From the NCBI RefSeq assembly GCF_031127815.1, contig NZ_JARXHY010000007.1, forward strand, positions 232,999 through 296,998: a DNA stretch of 64,000 nt. Reading direction: 5' to 3'. Below the pieces are notes generated by a model. It ran no database searches and had not been told where the DNA came from. It saw only the letters and a list, made by a program, of their open reading frames with translations. Both the position numbers and the translations under genes were made by a program. Position 1 is the first letter of the stretch. Each line of letters opens with the position of its first letter. Shown piece by piece: positions 1 through 9,000 of this stretch. The stretch comes from Pelagicoccus sp. SDUM812003. GTDB taxonomy: Bacteria > Verrucomicrobiota > Verrucomicrobiia > Opitutales > Opitutaceae.

Positions 1-420
1 CCCGAGCGCCAGGCTCAGTGCATGCGAGGGGCTCTCAAGAAGGCCGGCATGCGCCCCAGCGAGATCCATATCGTGAGCACCCATGCCACGGCGACTCCCA
101 TGGGCGACATTCAGGAGTGCACCGCGGTGCGCGAGGTGTTCGCGGACTGCCCGGAAACCTATGTCAATAACACCAAAGGCTTCATCGGGCACGCCATGGG
201 CGGAGCCGGAGCTTTGGAGCTGGCGGGCAATCTTCCGTCTCTGGAGGACGGCCTGGTGCACCCGTCGATCAACTGCGAGGATCTCGATCCAAAGTGCGCT
301 CTTCCCGGGCTGGTTCTCGGGCAGCCAAAGCAATCGAAACAGGTTGACGCCATTCTTAATAACTCCTTTGGTATGCTCGGTATTAACTCGGCGCTGATCG
401 TAAAGCGCTTTTCGAACTAG
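1..420 (+). CDS. Beta-ketoacyl-ACP synthase (FabF-like), 3' part only
   Basis: The reading frame is open from base 1, so the gene starts outside the window and only its last 139 codons are seen. The fragment holds two of the three ketosynthase catalytic elements: THATATPMGD with the first active-site His, and NNTKGFIGHAMGGAGALE with the conserved Lys and second His. The Cys element lies upstream. The closing motif NNSFGMLGINSAL departs from the usual NSFGFGGTNA of FabF. By family knowledge it condenses malonyl-ACP with an acyl chain. An acyl carrier protein gene follows after 15 bases and a phytoene-desaturase-like enzyme after that, which points to a specialised fatty-acid or polyene pathway rather than housekeeping fabF. 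The family is firm; the pathway is inferred. Confidence 0.88.
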   Translation, partial: PERQAQCMRGALKKAGMRPSEIHIVSTHATATPMGDIQECTAVREVFADCPETYVNNTKGFIGHAMGGAGALELAGNLPSLEDGLVHPSINCEDLDPKCALPGLVLGQPKQSKQVDAILNNSFGMLGINSALIVKRFSN

Positions 421-435
421 ATAAAGACGACGTAC

Positions 436-690
436 ATGACCAAAGACGAATGCAAACAAGTGGTGCTCGACATCATTTCGGAAATTGCTCCAGACGAAGA
501 CCTTACAGATATCAAAGGAGATGTTGCCCTGCGTGAGCAGCTCGATCTCGACTCCATGGACTTTCTTGATATCGTGATGGAGCTCCGTAAGCAGCACAGC
601 ATCGAGGTCCCCGAAGCAGACTATGGGCATCTCGCGTCACTGGACAGCTGCGCGGAGTACCTTACGCCGAAGTTCAACGCCTTGGTCTAG
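436..690 (+). CDS. Acyl carrier protein
   Basis: A small acidic protein of 84 residues carries the ACP signature LDLDSMDFLDIV. Ser40 is the expected 4'-phosphopantetheine attachment site, in DSM in place of the common DSL. It lies 15 bases after the ketosynthase stop and is presumably co-transcribed with it. A hairpin terminator follows, so the pair may end a transcript. The usual acpP is about 78 residues in a fab operon; this copy sits with a non-standard ketosynthase and is probably dedicated to it. Its role as carrier of the growing chain is known for the family; the product made on it cannot be read from the sequence. Confidence 0.9.
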   Translation: MTKDECKQVVLDIISEIAPDEDLTDIKGDVALREQLDLDSMDFLDIVMELRKQHSIEVPEADYGHLASLDSCAEYLTPKFNALV

Positions 691-720
691 AGCGAGTACC
701 TGCAAGCAAATTGACTTTCC

Positions 721-753
721 GAACGGTCCGACTGGCAGGTCGGGCCGTTTTTC
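721..753 (+). terminator. Rho-independent terminator after the ACP gene
   Basis: An 11-bp stem (AACGGTCCGAC with GTCGGGCCGTT, one G-T wobble) encloses a short loop and is followed by TTTTT. It lies 30 bases after the ACP stop codon. Confidence 0.8.
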
Positions 754-844
754 GTTTCGCCTCGATGCGGGAAGCTCGCTGGTTCGAGAGTGGGATCTTG
801 ACGACTAAGCGGGCGACGGAAAGCGTAGCAAGGTTCTAATTACG

Positions 845-2251
845 ATGGAGCGGTACGACGTAGCGATCATAGGCGCGGGCATGTCCGGTTTGACAGCGGG
901 CATACGTGCGGCGCATTTCGGCAAGAAAGTGGTGATCCTGGAGCAGCACAACGCCCCTGGAGGGTTGAATAGCTTCTACGCCAAGGACGGTCGCAAGTAC
1001 GACGTCGGGCTGCACGCCATGACCAATTTCGTGCCCGCCAGTGAGCGGCGAGCCATCTTCAGCAAACTGCTGCGGCAGTTGCGCATCGATCGAGCCGAGC
1101 TCGACTTGATAGAACAGAAGAGTTCCCGTATCGCGTTTCCGAATACGGATTTGAGGTTCAGCAACGACGAGGCTCTGCTGGAGAGCGAAATCGAAAGAGA
1201 GTTCCCTAGCCAGATCGATGGATTTAGGCGACTGAGCGAAACGATTCGCAACTACGCTGATAGCGACTTGGAAAAACCTTATCAGTCTGCCCGCGAATGG
1301 CTGCGGGGATTTATCACCGACCCACTGCTGGAAGACATGCTGTTCTGCCCACTGATGTACTACGGTTCCTCGGTGGAGGACGATATGGATGTAGGGCAAT
1401 TCGTCATCATGTTCCGTTCGCTTCTGCACGAGGGCTTCGCTCGACCGGTGGACGGCATTCGCGTGCTGATCCGGGTGGTGCTTGATCGCTATCGAAAGCT
1501 AGGCGGTATTCGAAAAATGAAGACGGAGGTGAAGCGCCTAGTGGTCGACGCGGGCAAAGTGTCGCGAATCGAGCTCGCCAGCGGTGATGAGATCGCCGCC
1601 GAGGTGGTGCTTTCCTGCGCCGGGCTGCCGGAGACGTATCGACTGGTGGAGCCGAGCTTAGGCGTCGAAACTCCCGCGCTCGAAGGGCGTCTGGCCTTCG
1701 CGGAAACGATTTCCGTTTACCAGGATCTTCCTGAGACTTGGGGGTGGGGCGATGATACCATCGTGTTTTTCAATCGAACGGACCGTTTTTCGTTTCGAAA
1801 TCCGGATACGCCGATCGACCTGAACAGTGGGGTGATTTGTTTGCCGAGCAACTTCGAGTACGGGGATCGCAAGCCGGACGAGGGGTTGGTGCGCGTGACC
1901 TGCCTAGCCAACAACCGTGACTGGTTCGAGTATTCGGAAACGAATTACGCTAAGGCGAAGGAAGATTGGTTTGCCCGGATCCAGAGCGCCATCTTGCCTA
2001 TGATGCCGCGGCCTACGCGTGCGTACCAGGGCGGGCTGCTGGCTACTGACATGTTCACACCGAAAACGGTTCACCGTTTCACGCGCCGGTCCCGCGGAGC
2101 GATCTACGGTTCGCCAAACAAGATCAAGGATGGGCGCACGCCGGTGGATAACCTCTTCCTCTGCGGAACTGACCAAGGCTACCTCGGCATCGTAGGCAGC
2201 ATGCTCAGCGGCGTGGTGATCGCCAATCAGTACGTGCTCAAGGGCGGTTGA
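845..2251 (+). CDS. FAD-dependent oxidoreductase, phytoene-desaturase-like
   Basis: 468 residues. The N-terminus has the dinucleotide-binding Rossmann motif IIGAGMSGLTAG (about residues 9-20) followed by the LEQHNAPGG stretch typical of phytoene-desaturase and retinol-saturase-like flavoproteins. The C-terminus has the matching FAD-contacting segment NLFLCGTDQGYLGIVGSMLSG. No signal peptide is present. Family members desaturate, isomerise or saturate polyene chains. The gene follows the KS-ACP pair on the same strand but after a terminator, with 154 bases between ACP and this gene, so it may have its own promoter or depend on read-through. No crtB or other carotenoid gene is next to it in the window, so I do not call it crtI. 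Substrate unknown; an acyl chain on the neighbouring ACP is a reasonable inference. Confidence 0.85.
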   Translation: MERYDVAIIGAGMSGLTAGIRAAHFGKKVVILEQHNAPGGLNSFYAKDGRKYDVGLHAMTNFVPASERRAIFSKLLRQLRIDRAELDLIEQKSSRIAFPNTDLRFSNDEALLESEIEREFPSQIDGFRRLSETIRNYADSDLEKPYQSAREWLRGFITDPLLEDMLFCPLMYYGSSVEDDMDVGQFVIMFRSLLHEGFARPVDGIRVLIRVVLDRYRKLGGIRKMKTEVKRLVVDAGKVSRIELASGDEIAAEVVLSCAGLPETYRLVEPSLGVETPALEGRLAFAETISVYQDLPETWGWGDDTIVFFNRTDRFSFRNPDTPIDLNSGVICLPSNFEYGDRKPDEGLVRVTCLANNRDWFEYSETNYAKAKEDWFARIQSAILPMMPRPTRAYQGGLLATDMFTPKTVHRFTRRSRGAIYGSPNKIKDGRTPVDNLFLCGTDQGYLGIVGSMLSGVVIANQYVLKGG

Positions 2252-2376
2252 GCGGGGCGGAGCTGGAGAGTTTTCTTTGGTAGGGCTCCTCTCGGCCCAA
2301 GGTTGCCGAAGGAGCTTGCCCGGAGGTCCCGCTCCACCATTTGAATGCAGCGCCCTGGTGTCTGGCGGCCCCAAGG

Positions 2377-2730
2377 CTAGTAGGCGTAGTAGATGTAGGC
2401 TACAAGGCCACCGAAGAGAGCGAAGAACAGGACGCTAAAGAGCAAGCAGCCGCGGCGGGTCTGCTGGGCGGCGGATTTTGTGTCGGGCCCTAGCTGTTCG
2501 TAGATGTCGGTAGCGACTTGCTCTTTGGGAAGGGATTCCGGGTCTTTAATCTCCAGTTTCCGCGATATCGGGCGGTCCGGTTCGAAGGTTTCCAGCAGAC
2601 GGCTCGTCTTGGGGCTAGGTGATGGTTTCTCGTTTAGGCATTCTCGATCGATCTGTTGGTCGATCCAGTCGAGATGCTTGAGAAGTAGCTCCTTTTGTTG
2701 TCGGAGTTGCTTGAGGTAGTCGCTTTCCAT
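2377..2730 (-). CDS. Hypothetical tail-anchored membrane protein
   Basis: 117 residues, family not recognised. The first 35 residues look like a charged coiled coil, the middle is Pro/Ser-rich and acidic, and the last 25 residues are a single hydrophobic helix (LLFSVLFFALFGGLVAYIYY) ending almost at the C-terminus. This gives a tail-anchored topology with a cytoplasmic head. It is on the strand of the L21-L27 operon but behind that operon's terminator, and it converges with the oxidoreductase gene. Codon use matches the neighbours, which supports a real gene. Confidence 0.6.
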   Translation of the reverse strand: MESDYLKQLRQQKELLLKHLDWIDQQIDRECLNEKPSPSPKTSRLLETFEPDRPISRKLEIKDPESLPKEQVATDIYEQLGPDTKSAAQQTRRGCLLFSVLFFALFGGLVAYIYYAY

Positions 2731-2837
2731 TTTTGCCGCTAGCTAAGTGCCTTCCATCGGCGCGCAATGGCAGGAATTGAGTGATAGCGAAACAGCCCGA
2801 AGTGCAGCCAAAAGCGTCCTAGCGATAGCCGGTGACG

Positions 2838-2868
2838 CAAAAAAAGCCCTTCCGCGAGGGAAGGGCTT
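2838..2868 (-). terminator. Rho-independent terminator of the L21-L27 operon
   Basis: On the minus strand a strong stem (AAGCCCTTCC with GGAAGGGCTT, loop about 5 bases) is followed by a run of seven T. It lies 31 bases beyond the rpmA stop. Confidence 0.88.
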
Positions 2869-2898
2869 CGGAGAGTGTTGTTGTATCGCGCCAGGTCT

Positions 2899-3141
2899 TT
2901 AGGCTTCGACGGCTACCTTGCGGTGAGCTTTGTCGAAAACGACCTTGCCGTCGCTGAGAGCGAAGAGGGTGTGGTCGCGACCCATGCCGACGTTCTTGCC
3001 AGCGTGGAAACGGGTGCCGCGTTGACGAACGATGATGTTGCCTGCGATGACGTCTTCTCCGCCAAACTTCTTAACGCCGAGGTTCTTCGGGTTCGAGTCG
3101 CGTCCGTTCTTGGAAGTACCTTGTCCTTTTTTGTGTGCCAT
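2899..3141 (-). CDS. rpmA: 50S ribosomal protein L27
   Basis: 80 residues starting [16 protein letters not shown], the nearly invariant L27 N-terminus that reaches the peptidyl-transferase centre. [24 protein letters not shown] is also a family block. There is no N-terminal extension of the kind cleaved by the Prp protease in Firmicutes. It lies 43 bases after rplU in the standard L21-L27 order and ends at a clear terminator. The obgE gene that often follows is absent here. Confidence 0.98.
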   Translation of the reverse strand: MAHKKGQGTSKNGRDSNPKNLGVKKFGGEDVIAGNIIVRQRGTRFHAGKNVGMGRDHTLFALSDGKVVFDKAHRKVAVEA

Positions 3142-3184
3142 ATCGGTTAGGAGCTAAAAATGGGCTCGTCGGTTGAGGTTTCGC

Positions 3185-3499
3185 TTACGACTCGATGGAG
3201 TCGATCTTGATGACGGAGAGTTCCTGACGGTGGCCGCGGCGACGTTCGTAACCCTTTTTCGCCTTCTTCTTGAAGACGACGATCTTACGACCGCGCTTGT
3301 TCTCAAGGATGGTTGCGGAAACCTTAGCGCCATCGACATATGGAGCGCCGAGCTTGAACGCTTCGCCTTCGCCTACAGTGAGGACTTCGTTGATTTCGAG
3401 CTTGGAGCCAGCCTCCGTCTGCGGGTAGCGGTTCACGATGAGAACGTCGCCCTCTTGTACGGTGTACTGTTTGCCCTGTGTCTGGATGGTTGCTTTCAT
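3185..3499 (-). CDS. rplU: 50S ribosomal protein L21
   Basis: 104 residues, normal length for L21. It begins [18 protein letters not shown] and contains the basic RNA-binding stretch [16 protein letters not shown] near the C-terminus, both family hallmarks. It is the first gene of the L21-L27 operon. A possible promoter lies 22-50 bases upstream, in the gap shared with the divergent methyltransferase gene. Confidence 0.97.
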   Translation of the reverse strand: MKATIQTQGKQYTVQEGDVLIVNRYPQTEAGSKLEINEVLTVGEGEAFKLGAPYVDGAKVSATILENKRGRKIVVFKKKAKKGYERRRGHRQELSVIKIDSIES

Positions 3500-3521
3500 T
3501 TGGAAAAAATTGGAAACCGCG

Positions 3522-3551
3522 TAATAAGGTCGCTTTGCGGCGTTTGATCAA
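3522..3551 (-). promoter_or_regulatory. Candidate promoter for rplU-rpmA
   Basis: Read on the minus strand, TTGATC and TTATTA are separated by 18 bases, and the second box is about 22 bases before the rplU start codon. Both are imperfect matches to sigma-70 boxes, so this is suggestive only. Confidence 0.35.
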
Positions 3552-3559
3552 TCTTTTTA

Positions 3560-3576
3560 TCCGGAAATTTTCCGGA
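3560..3576. promoter_or_regulatory. Perfect palindrome over the start region of the methyltransferase gene
   Basis: TCCGGAAATTTTCCGGA is a perfect dyad with a single central base, ending two bases before the ATG at 3579. It occupies the place of a Shine-Dalgarno sequence, none of which is seen. It could be an operator, or a hairpin in the mRNA that controls initiation. It also lies just upstream of the candidate rplU promoter on the other strand. Confidence 0.5.
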
Positions 3577-3578
3577 AT

Positions 3579-4313
3579 ATGGATGTAGAAAGAGTGCGGG
3601 GTTATTTCAATGAAGCGGGTTCAGTGCAACACTATGCTCGCGCTGTGGCCAACGTGGGCCTTTGGAAATCCGAGAAGCTATTGCTGGAGAAGCATTTCGG
3701 AAAAAAAGAATTTTTGCTGGATCTCGGCTGCGGAGCAGGACGAGTGGCGATCGGACTTTGGGAGGAAGGCTTCGAGTCGGTGATTGGAGCGGATCTGGCG
3801 GAAGAAATGGCCCGCGAGGCCCGCGAAATTGGGGAGTGTCTAGGCTGTCCGTTTCGCTTCGAACGTCAGGATGCGACGAATTTGACCTATCCGGCCGGGA
3901 GCTTCGACGGGGTTATCTTCGCCTTCAACGGGCTGATGCAGATCCCAGGAAAGGCGGTCCGTCAGCTCGCCTTGCAGCAAATATATAGAGTGTTGCGTCC
4001 GGGAGGACGGTTTTTCTTCTGCACCCTTGATCGAGAGGACCGGCTGTACTCGAAGGTATTCGCGGTGGCGGACGACCCGGAGCACGATCACGCGCAGAAC
4101 CCGCATCTGATCGATTTCGGGGACCGGCATTTCGAGACAGAGCATGGGACAACCTTTATGCATGTGCCGACGCGAGCTGAGGTTGAGGCGGCTCTCGGTG
4201 AGGCGGGATTCGAGCTGATCGAATCGGCGATGCGCAGCGAGCTGGCGCGAGAGTCGGCGGCGGTGCTGGATTTTTCAGAGGACTGCCGCCTTTGGGTGGC
4301 TAGGAAAAGTTAG
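3579..4313 (+). CDS. Class I SAM-dependent methyltransferase
   Basis: 244 residues. Motif I LLDLGCGAGRVAIGLWEEGF (about residues 46-65) binds the methionine moiety of SAM. GADLAEEMAREA gives the acidic loop after strand 2, and FDGVIFAFNGLMQIPG with VLRPGGRFFFCTLD covers the later Rossmann strands. This is a UbiE/Methyltransf_11-type fold; the substrate cannot be told. The ATG is taken as start because no later start keeps the N-terminal helix. The gene is divergent from rplU with a perfect palindrome just before its start, and another perfect palindrome lies 12 bases after its stop. Confidence 0.85.
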   Translation: MDVERVRGYFNEAGSVQHYARAVANVGLWKSEKLLLEKHFGKKEFLLDLGCGAGRVAIGLWEEGFESVIGADLAEEMAREAREIGECLGCPFRFERQDATNLTYPAGSFDGVIFAFNGLMQIPGKAVRQLALQQIYRVLRPGGRFFFCTLDREDRLYSKVFAVADDPEHDHAQNPHLIDFGDRHFETEHGTTFMHVPTRAEVEAALGEAGFELIESAMRSELARESAAVLDFSEDCRLWVARKS

Positions 4314-4325
4314 GAGCGAGTGGAA

Positions 4326-4357
4326 AAGTTTTTGCTACAACGTTGTAGCAAAAACTT
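4326..4357. promoter_or_regulatory. Perfect 32-bp palindrome without a loop
   Basis: Two 16-base arms (AAGTTTTTGCTACAAC and its exact complement) meet at a central CG. The core GCTACAACGTTGTAGC has the CG centre and A/T flanks of LacI-family operators. It lies between the methyltransferase stop and ilvC (starting 146 bases later). There is no T-run after it, so it is a poor terminator, though it could extrude as a hairpin. Role not proven. Confidence 0.5.
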
Positions 4358-4503
4358 AGGCTGCGAGGAGGTGGGCGAATCGTGCGATGGGCGGATCGCT
4401 TTGTTCGGATTGGAAACTCTGTTTGGCTGTTCGAAAAAGCGCTTTACCCGAGGGGAGAGGCGTCCATAGTGCGGGGTTTTCCAAATTCTAGAGACCTCGC
4501 ACC

Positions 4504-5988
4504 ATGAGCAGAAAAAACTACTTCAATACGCTGACGCTTGCCCAAAAGCTCGATCAGCTCGGCCGCTGCCGTTTCATGAATCCCTCCGAGTTCAACGGAG
4601 TCGAAGCCCTCAAGGGCAAGAAGGTGGTCATCGTCGGTTGCGGAGCTCAAGGGTTGAACCAGGGCCTCAACATGCGCGACTCCGGTCTCGATGTTTCCTA
4701 CACCTTGCGCAAGGCGGCCATCGACGAAAAGCGTCAGTCTTGGAAGAACGCCACTGAAAATGGGTTCACCGTTGGCACCTACGAAGAGTTGCTTCCCACC
4801 GCTGACCTCGTGCTCAACCTCACTCCGGATAAGCAGCACACCGCCGTCATCAACGCGGTGCAGCCGCTCATGAAGAAGGGCGCCACTCTCGCTTACTCGC
4901 ACGGTTTCAACATCGTGGAAGAGGGCATGGAAATCCGCAAGGACCTGACTGTGATCATGGTCGCTCCTAAGAGCCCCGGCACCGAAGTGCGGGAGGAGTA
5001 CAAGCGCGGCTTCGGCGTTCCGACCCTCATCGCGGTGCACACCGAAAACGATCCGGAAGGCAAGGGCTGGGATATCGCCAAGGCCTACGCTTGCGCCACT
5101 GGCGGCGATCGCGCTGGCTGTCTCGAGTCCAGCTTTATCGCTGAAGTGAAGTCCGACCTCATGGGCGAGCAGACCATCCTTTGCGGTCTCCTGCAGGCCG
5201 GTTCTCTTCTCGCTTATGACAAGATGATCGCCGAAGGCATCGAAGCCGGCTGGGCATCCAAGTTCGTTCAGCACTCCTTCGACACCATTTGCGAAGCCCT
5301 CAAGCACGGCGGCATCACCAACATGATGGATCGCCTCAGCAACCCGGCCAAGCTCAAGGCTTTCGAGCTTTCCGAGCAGCTGAAAGACATCATGCGCGAC
5401 CTGTTCGACAAGCATCAGGAGGACATCATGTCCGGCGCTTTCTCTAGCGGAATGATGGCTGACTGGGACAACGACGACAAGGACCTGCTAGCCTGGCGCG
5501 AAGCGACCAACGAAACCGCTTTCGAAAAGTCCACCGCTGGCGACGTCGAAATCTCCGAGCAGGAATACTTCGACAAGGGCATCCTCATGGTGGCCTTCGT
5601 TCGCGCTGGCGTGGAGCTGGCATTCGAGTCCATGACCAACGCAGGCATCAAGGAAGAGTCCGCTTACTACGAGTCGCTGCACGAAACCCCGCTCATCGCC
5701 AACACCATCGGCCGCAAGAAGCTCTACGAGATGAACAAAGTCATCTCCGACACCGCTGAGTACGGTTGCTATCTCTTCTCGAACGCCGCGATTCCTCTGC
5801 TCGCCGACTTCATGTCCGGCATCAAAACCGACGTGATCGGCAAAGGTCTCGAGGTGAAGGACAACGCGGTCGACAATCAGGAGCTCGTCGCTGCCAACGC
5901 CAAGATCCGCAGCCACGGCGTGGAAAAGATCGGCGCCGTGCTGCGCGGCCACATGCGGGCCATGAAGAAGATCGCGGTTGGCGGTTAA
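4504..5988 (+). CDS. ilvC: Ketol-acid reductoisomerase, class II (long form)
   Basis: 494 residues, close to the 491 of E. coli IlvC and unlike the roughly 330-residue class I enzymes. It isomerises and reduces 2-acetolactate or 2-aceto-2-hydroxybutyrate with NADPH and Mg2+ in valine, leucine and isoleucine synthesis. The Rossmann motif [20 protein letters not shown] (about residues 39-58) is followed by the [13 protein letters not shown] loop with the basic and Ser residues that select [24 protein letters not shown] is the conserved family block, and the duplicated C-terminal helical domain is complete. No other ilv gene is adjacent, so it is a stand-alone unit closed by a strong terminator. 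Very high codon bias suggests strong expression. Confidence 0.97.
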   Translation: MSRKNYFNTLTLAQKLDQLGRCRFMNPSEFNGVEALKGKKVVIVGCGAQGLNQGLNMRDSGLDVSYTLRKAAIDEKRQSWKNATENGFTVGTYEELLPTADLVLNLTPDKQHTAVINAVQPLMKKGATLAYSHGFNIVEEGMEIRKDLTVIMVAPKSPGTEVREEYKRGFGVPTLIAVHTENDPEGKGWDIAKAYACATGGDRAGCLESSFIAEVKSDLMGEQTILCGLLQAGSLLAYDKMIAEGIEAGWASKFVQHSFDTICEALKHGGITNMMDRLSNPAKLKAFELSEQLKDIMRDLFDKHQEDIMSGAFSSGMMADWDNDDKDLLAWREATNETAFEKSTAGDVEISEQEYFDKGILMVAFVRAGVELAFESMTNAGIKEESAYYESLHETPLIANTIGRKKLYEMNKVISDTAEYGCYLFSNAAIPLLADFMSGIKTDVIGKGLEVKDNAVDNQELVAANAKIRSHGVEKIGAVLRGHMRAMKKIAVGG

Positions 5989-6019
5989 GCGCTGACGTAT
6001 CCGATTTTTGGATTTTTAA

Positions 6020-6055
6020 GAAAACGCCCTGCTCGAACGAGTGGGGCGTTTTTTC
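6020..6055 (+). terminator. Rho-independent terminator of ilvC
   Basis: A stem of AAAACGCCC with GGGCGTTTT, supported by an inner GCTCG/CGAGT pairing, is followed by a T-run. It lies about 32 bases after the ilvC stop and 13 bases before the end of the convergent gene. Confidence 0.85.
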
Positions 6056-6067
6056 TGTCTCCAGTCT

Positions 6068-9000
6068 TTATGGATACAAGGCTTGGCTCGTTGCGTTTGG
6101 AATGAAGCGAAGGAAGAGCGGGGAGTCGGCGATGTCGAGAGTCGCCGTTTTTCGGCCTAGCAAGTCGGTGGTATCGAACTGGATATCTTCGCTCTTCCAA
6201 TCTGCCAGATTGTGGCTGCTTTGGAGAATGAACTCGGGCTCGAAGGCTTTGCTGTGGGCTACGATACGCAGCTGGTTTTCTTGGTGGATGAATTCAAGTG
6301 GTTCGAAGGGAAGATGTATGCTGACGATGTAGTCAATTTTATCGGATGAACTCGGACCTAGGCTGACGGCGTTGTCGAAATGATGGAATGACTCGAAAAG
6401 ATACTCTGAATCGATTCGGTCTTCTTCCTCTTGTTCCCAGGTGTATCCGCGTTTGTCTTCAAAATAGTAGAAGGTAGGTATTGGCGCGTCGAATACAGTC
6501 CAAGATTCCGTTCCCCAGAGTGGAGTATAGAGAAACGTATAAAGCGTCGGCGCGTCTCCGAGTAGAAAAACTTTGCGAAGCTCCGGGCAGTGGAAGAAGG
6601 CTGACCTGCCGAAATCTACCCCATCGGGAACGACGATGCTCACGAGGTTTGAGCAATGCATGAAGGCGTTTTCGCCGATGCTCGTGACGGAGTCGGGGAT
6701 CACTACTTTTCTAAGGTGTGAGGAGCCGTAGAAAGCTGAGTCTCCGATGGCGCTGGCGGATTCTGGGATCTGGTATGAGGGGGTTTTCTTTCCGGGCGGG
6801 TAGGCTAGGAGATGTCCCAAGCCATTGTTGAAAAGTACGCCGTCGCTGCTTTGGAAAAGTCCATGGTCCGCTCCGACCATGATCTCTTCGAGGTTTGCGC
6901 AAGTTCCGAAGGCGCCAGCGGGGAGCGTTTCCAGGGAGTCGGGAATTTCGATTTGGACAAGGTGGAAACAGAGGTAGAAGGCGAATTCGTGGATGCTCGT
7001 GGTTGTGTCGGGCAGTTGATATCGTTCCATTGGCTTCCCAGCGGGATAGGAGATGAGAGCGCTTTGCTCCTTGTTGTAGAGAGCTCCATCGAGGCTAGAG
7101 AAGTAGGCGTTTTCAGGGTCCACTACAATTTCCTCGAGATTGTAGCAGCTTGTGAAGGCGCAGGAAGAGTTTAGGCTTCCCGGGAGGTCTTCAAGGGAAC
7201 CGGGAAGCTCGACTCGCGTAAGCTTCGAGCAGTTCCAGAAGGCGTTCGCTCCGATGGTTTTGAGCAGGTCGGGAAACGCGATGCGTTTCAGAGATGAGCA
7301 GCCAGCGAAAGCTCCTGTGTCGATGATATCGAGCGAGCTGGGGAGATTTATGTTTTTCAGAGAGGCGCAGTTTGCGAAGGAAGCGACTCCGATGGAGGTG
7401 AGTTGGCTAGGGAGTACGACTGACTCTAGAGAGCTGCAGTCTTCGAAGGAGGAAAGCTCTGTTGTCGTTATCTTCTCAGGGAGCTGGACAGTCGTGAGAC
7501 TCTCGCAGCCATGGAATGCGTAGGCGCCAATTCGCTCAAGAGTATCAGGAAATTCGATACCGTTTAGATCTGCGCAACCCTTGAAGGCGCTCGCCCCGAT
7601 TTCGATCAAGGTGTCGGGCAGGTCGATGTTAGTCAGACTCGAGCAGCCTTCGAATAAACTGACGGCAAGAGTATCGACCTTCGCCAGAAAGGTCACTTCC
7701 GAGAGGCTGGAGCACTGGGAAAAGGCTGAGCCACCGATAGTCGAAATCGCGCTTTTCAGATCGATCGATTGGAGACTCTCACACCCGGCGAAGGCTCGGG
7801 CTCCTATTTCGACTAGACCATCCGGCAAAACGACAGACACGAGACCGCTGCAACCCGCGAAGGCGTCTTGCTCTATGGTTTTTACGGAGCTGGGCAGGGT
7901 GATGCTGGTCAGATTTGAACAGCCTTCGAAGAGGCCGGCGCTGATCGTTTCGACCTTTGCCAGAAGGGTGACTTCGGAAAGGCTAGCAATATCCGAAAAC
8001 ACGCGACTACCGATGCTTGTGACAGAGCTTGGTAGGACGATCGATTCGAGGGCGTCGCATCCCGAAAATGCGGAAGACTCAATTTCCACTAGGGTCTCTG
8101 GGAACTCGATGGAGCTCAGGCTGTTGCAGTTGGTGAAGGCGCCTTGTTCGATGATCTGAACGGAGCTGGGCAGAGAGATGCGCGCGAGGCTCGAGCAGCC
8201 GGAGAAAAGGTTTTGGCTGATAGTATCGACGCTCGCGAGGAAATCGACTTCAGAGAGGGCGACGCAGTTTGAGAAAACGCCCGCTTCGATGCTGGTGATC
8301 GAGCTCGGCAGGTTGATCGATTCGAGGCTTTCGCAGCCACTGAAGGCTCCATTTCCGAGGCTTAAGGTGCCGTCTGGCAAATTGATCTCACGTAGGCTGC
8401 TACAGTTTCGGAATGAACTCGCTTCGATCGTCTTAATCGATTCGGGCAACGTGACGCTGGTCAGGCTCGCGCAGTTTGAAAAGAGCGAGTCACGAATGGT
8501 GTCTACGTTGGCGAGAAGCGTTGCTTCGGTAAGGGCGGAGCAGTTTGAAAACGCCGCGACGCCGATGCTGGTAAGGCTTTGGGGTAAACTAAGAGATTCC
8601 AAGCTCCTACACCTGTCAAAGGCTCGTTCGCCTATGCTGCTCATTGAGTTCGGAAAGTTGATCGTCACCAGGTTTTCGCATCGACCGAAAGCGTGCTCGC
8701 CGATGGTGGTAAGGGAGTCAGGAAGAACGACCTGAGTTAGGCTCGTTTGGGCCAGAAACGCTCTTGGCGCGATCGAGGTAACCCCGGAAGGAAGCGAATA
8801 GTCGGCCTCGGTTTTAGCGATGGGGTAGGCGATGAGGGTATCCTTCGCTCGATTGAAAAGGATGCCGTCTTCGGAAGTAAAATGAGCGTTGGACGGATCT
8901 ACGGAGTAAGAGGCGAAGGCGAAGCAACCTTGGAAAGCGGTTGGGTCCAAGCTTTGGAGGGAGACAGGCAAGGTGATGCCTGTTAACCCTGAGCAGTCGG

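Noticed and set aside
2250..2340. Complementary ends GAGCGGG/CCCGCTC about 85 bases apart, as in a folded RNA
   Set aside because: No SRP-RNA GGAAG core, tRNA TTCGA arm or tmRNA end could be found; it remains an unexplained weak structure.
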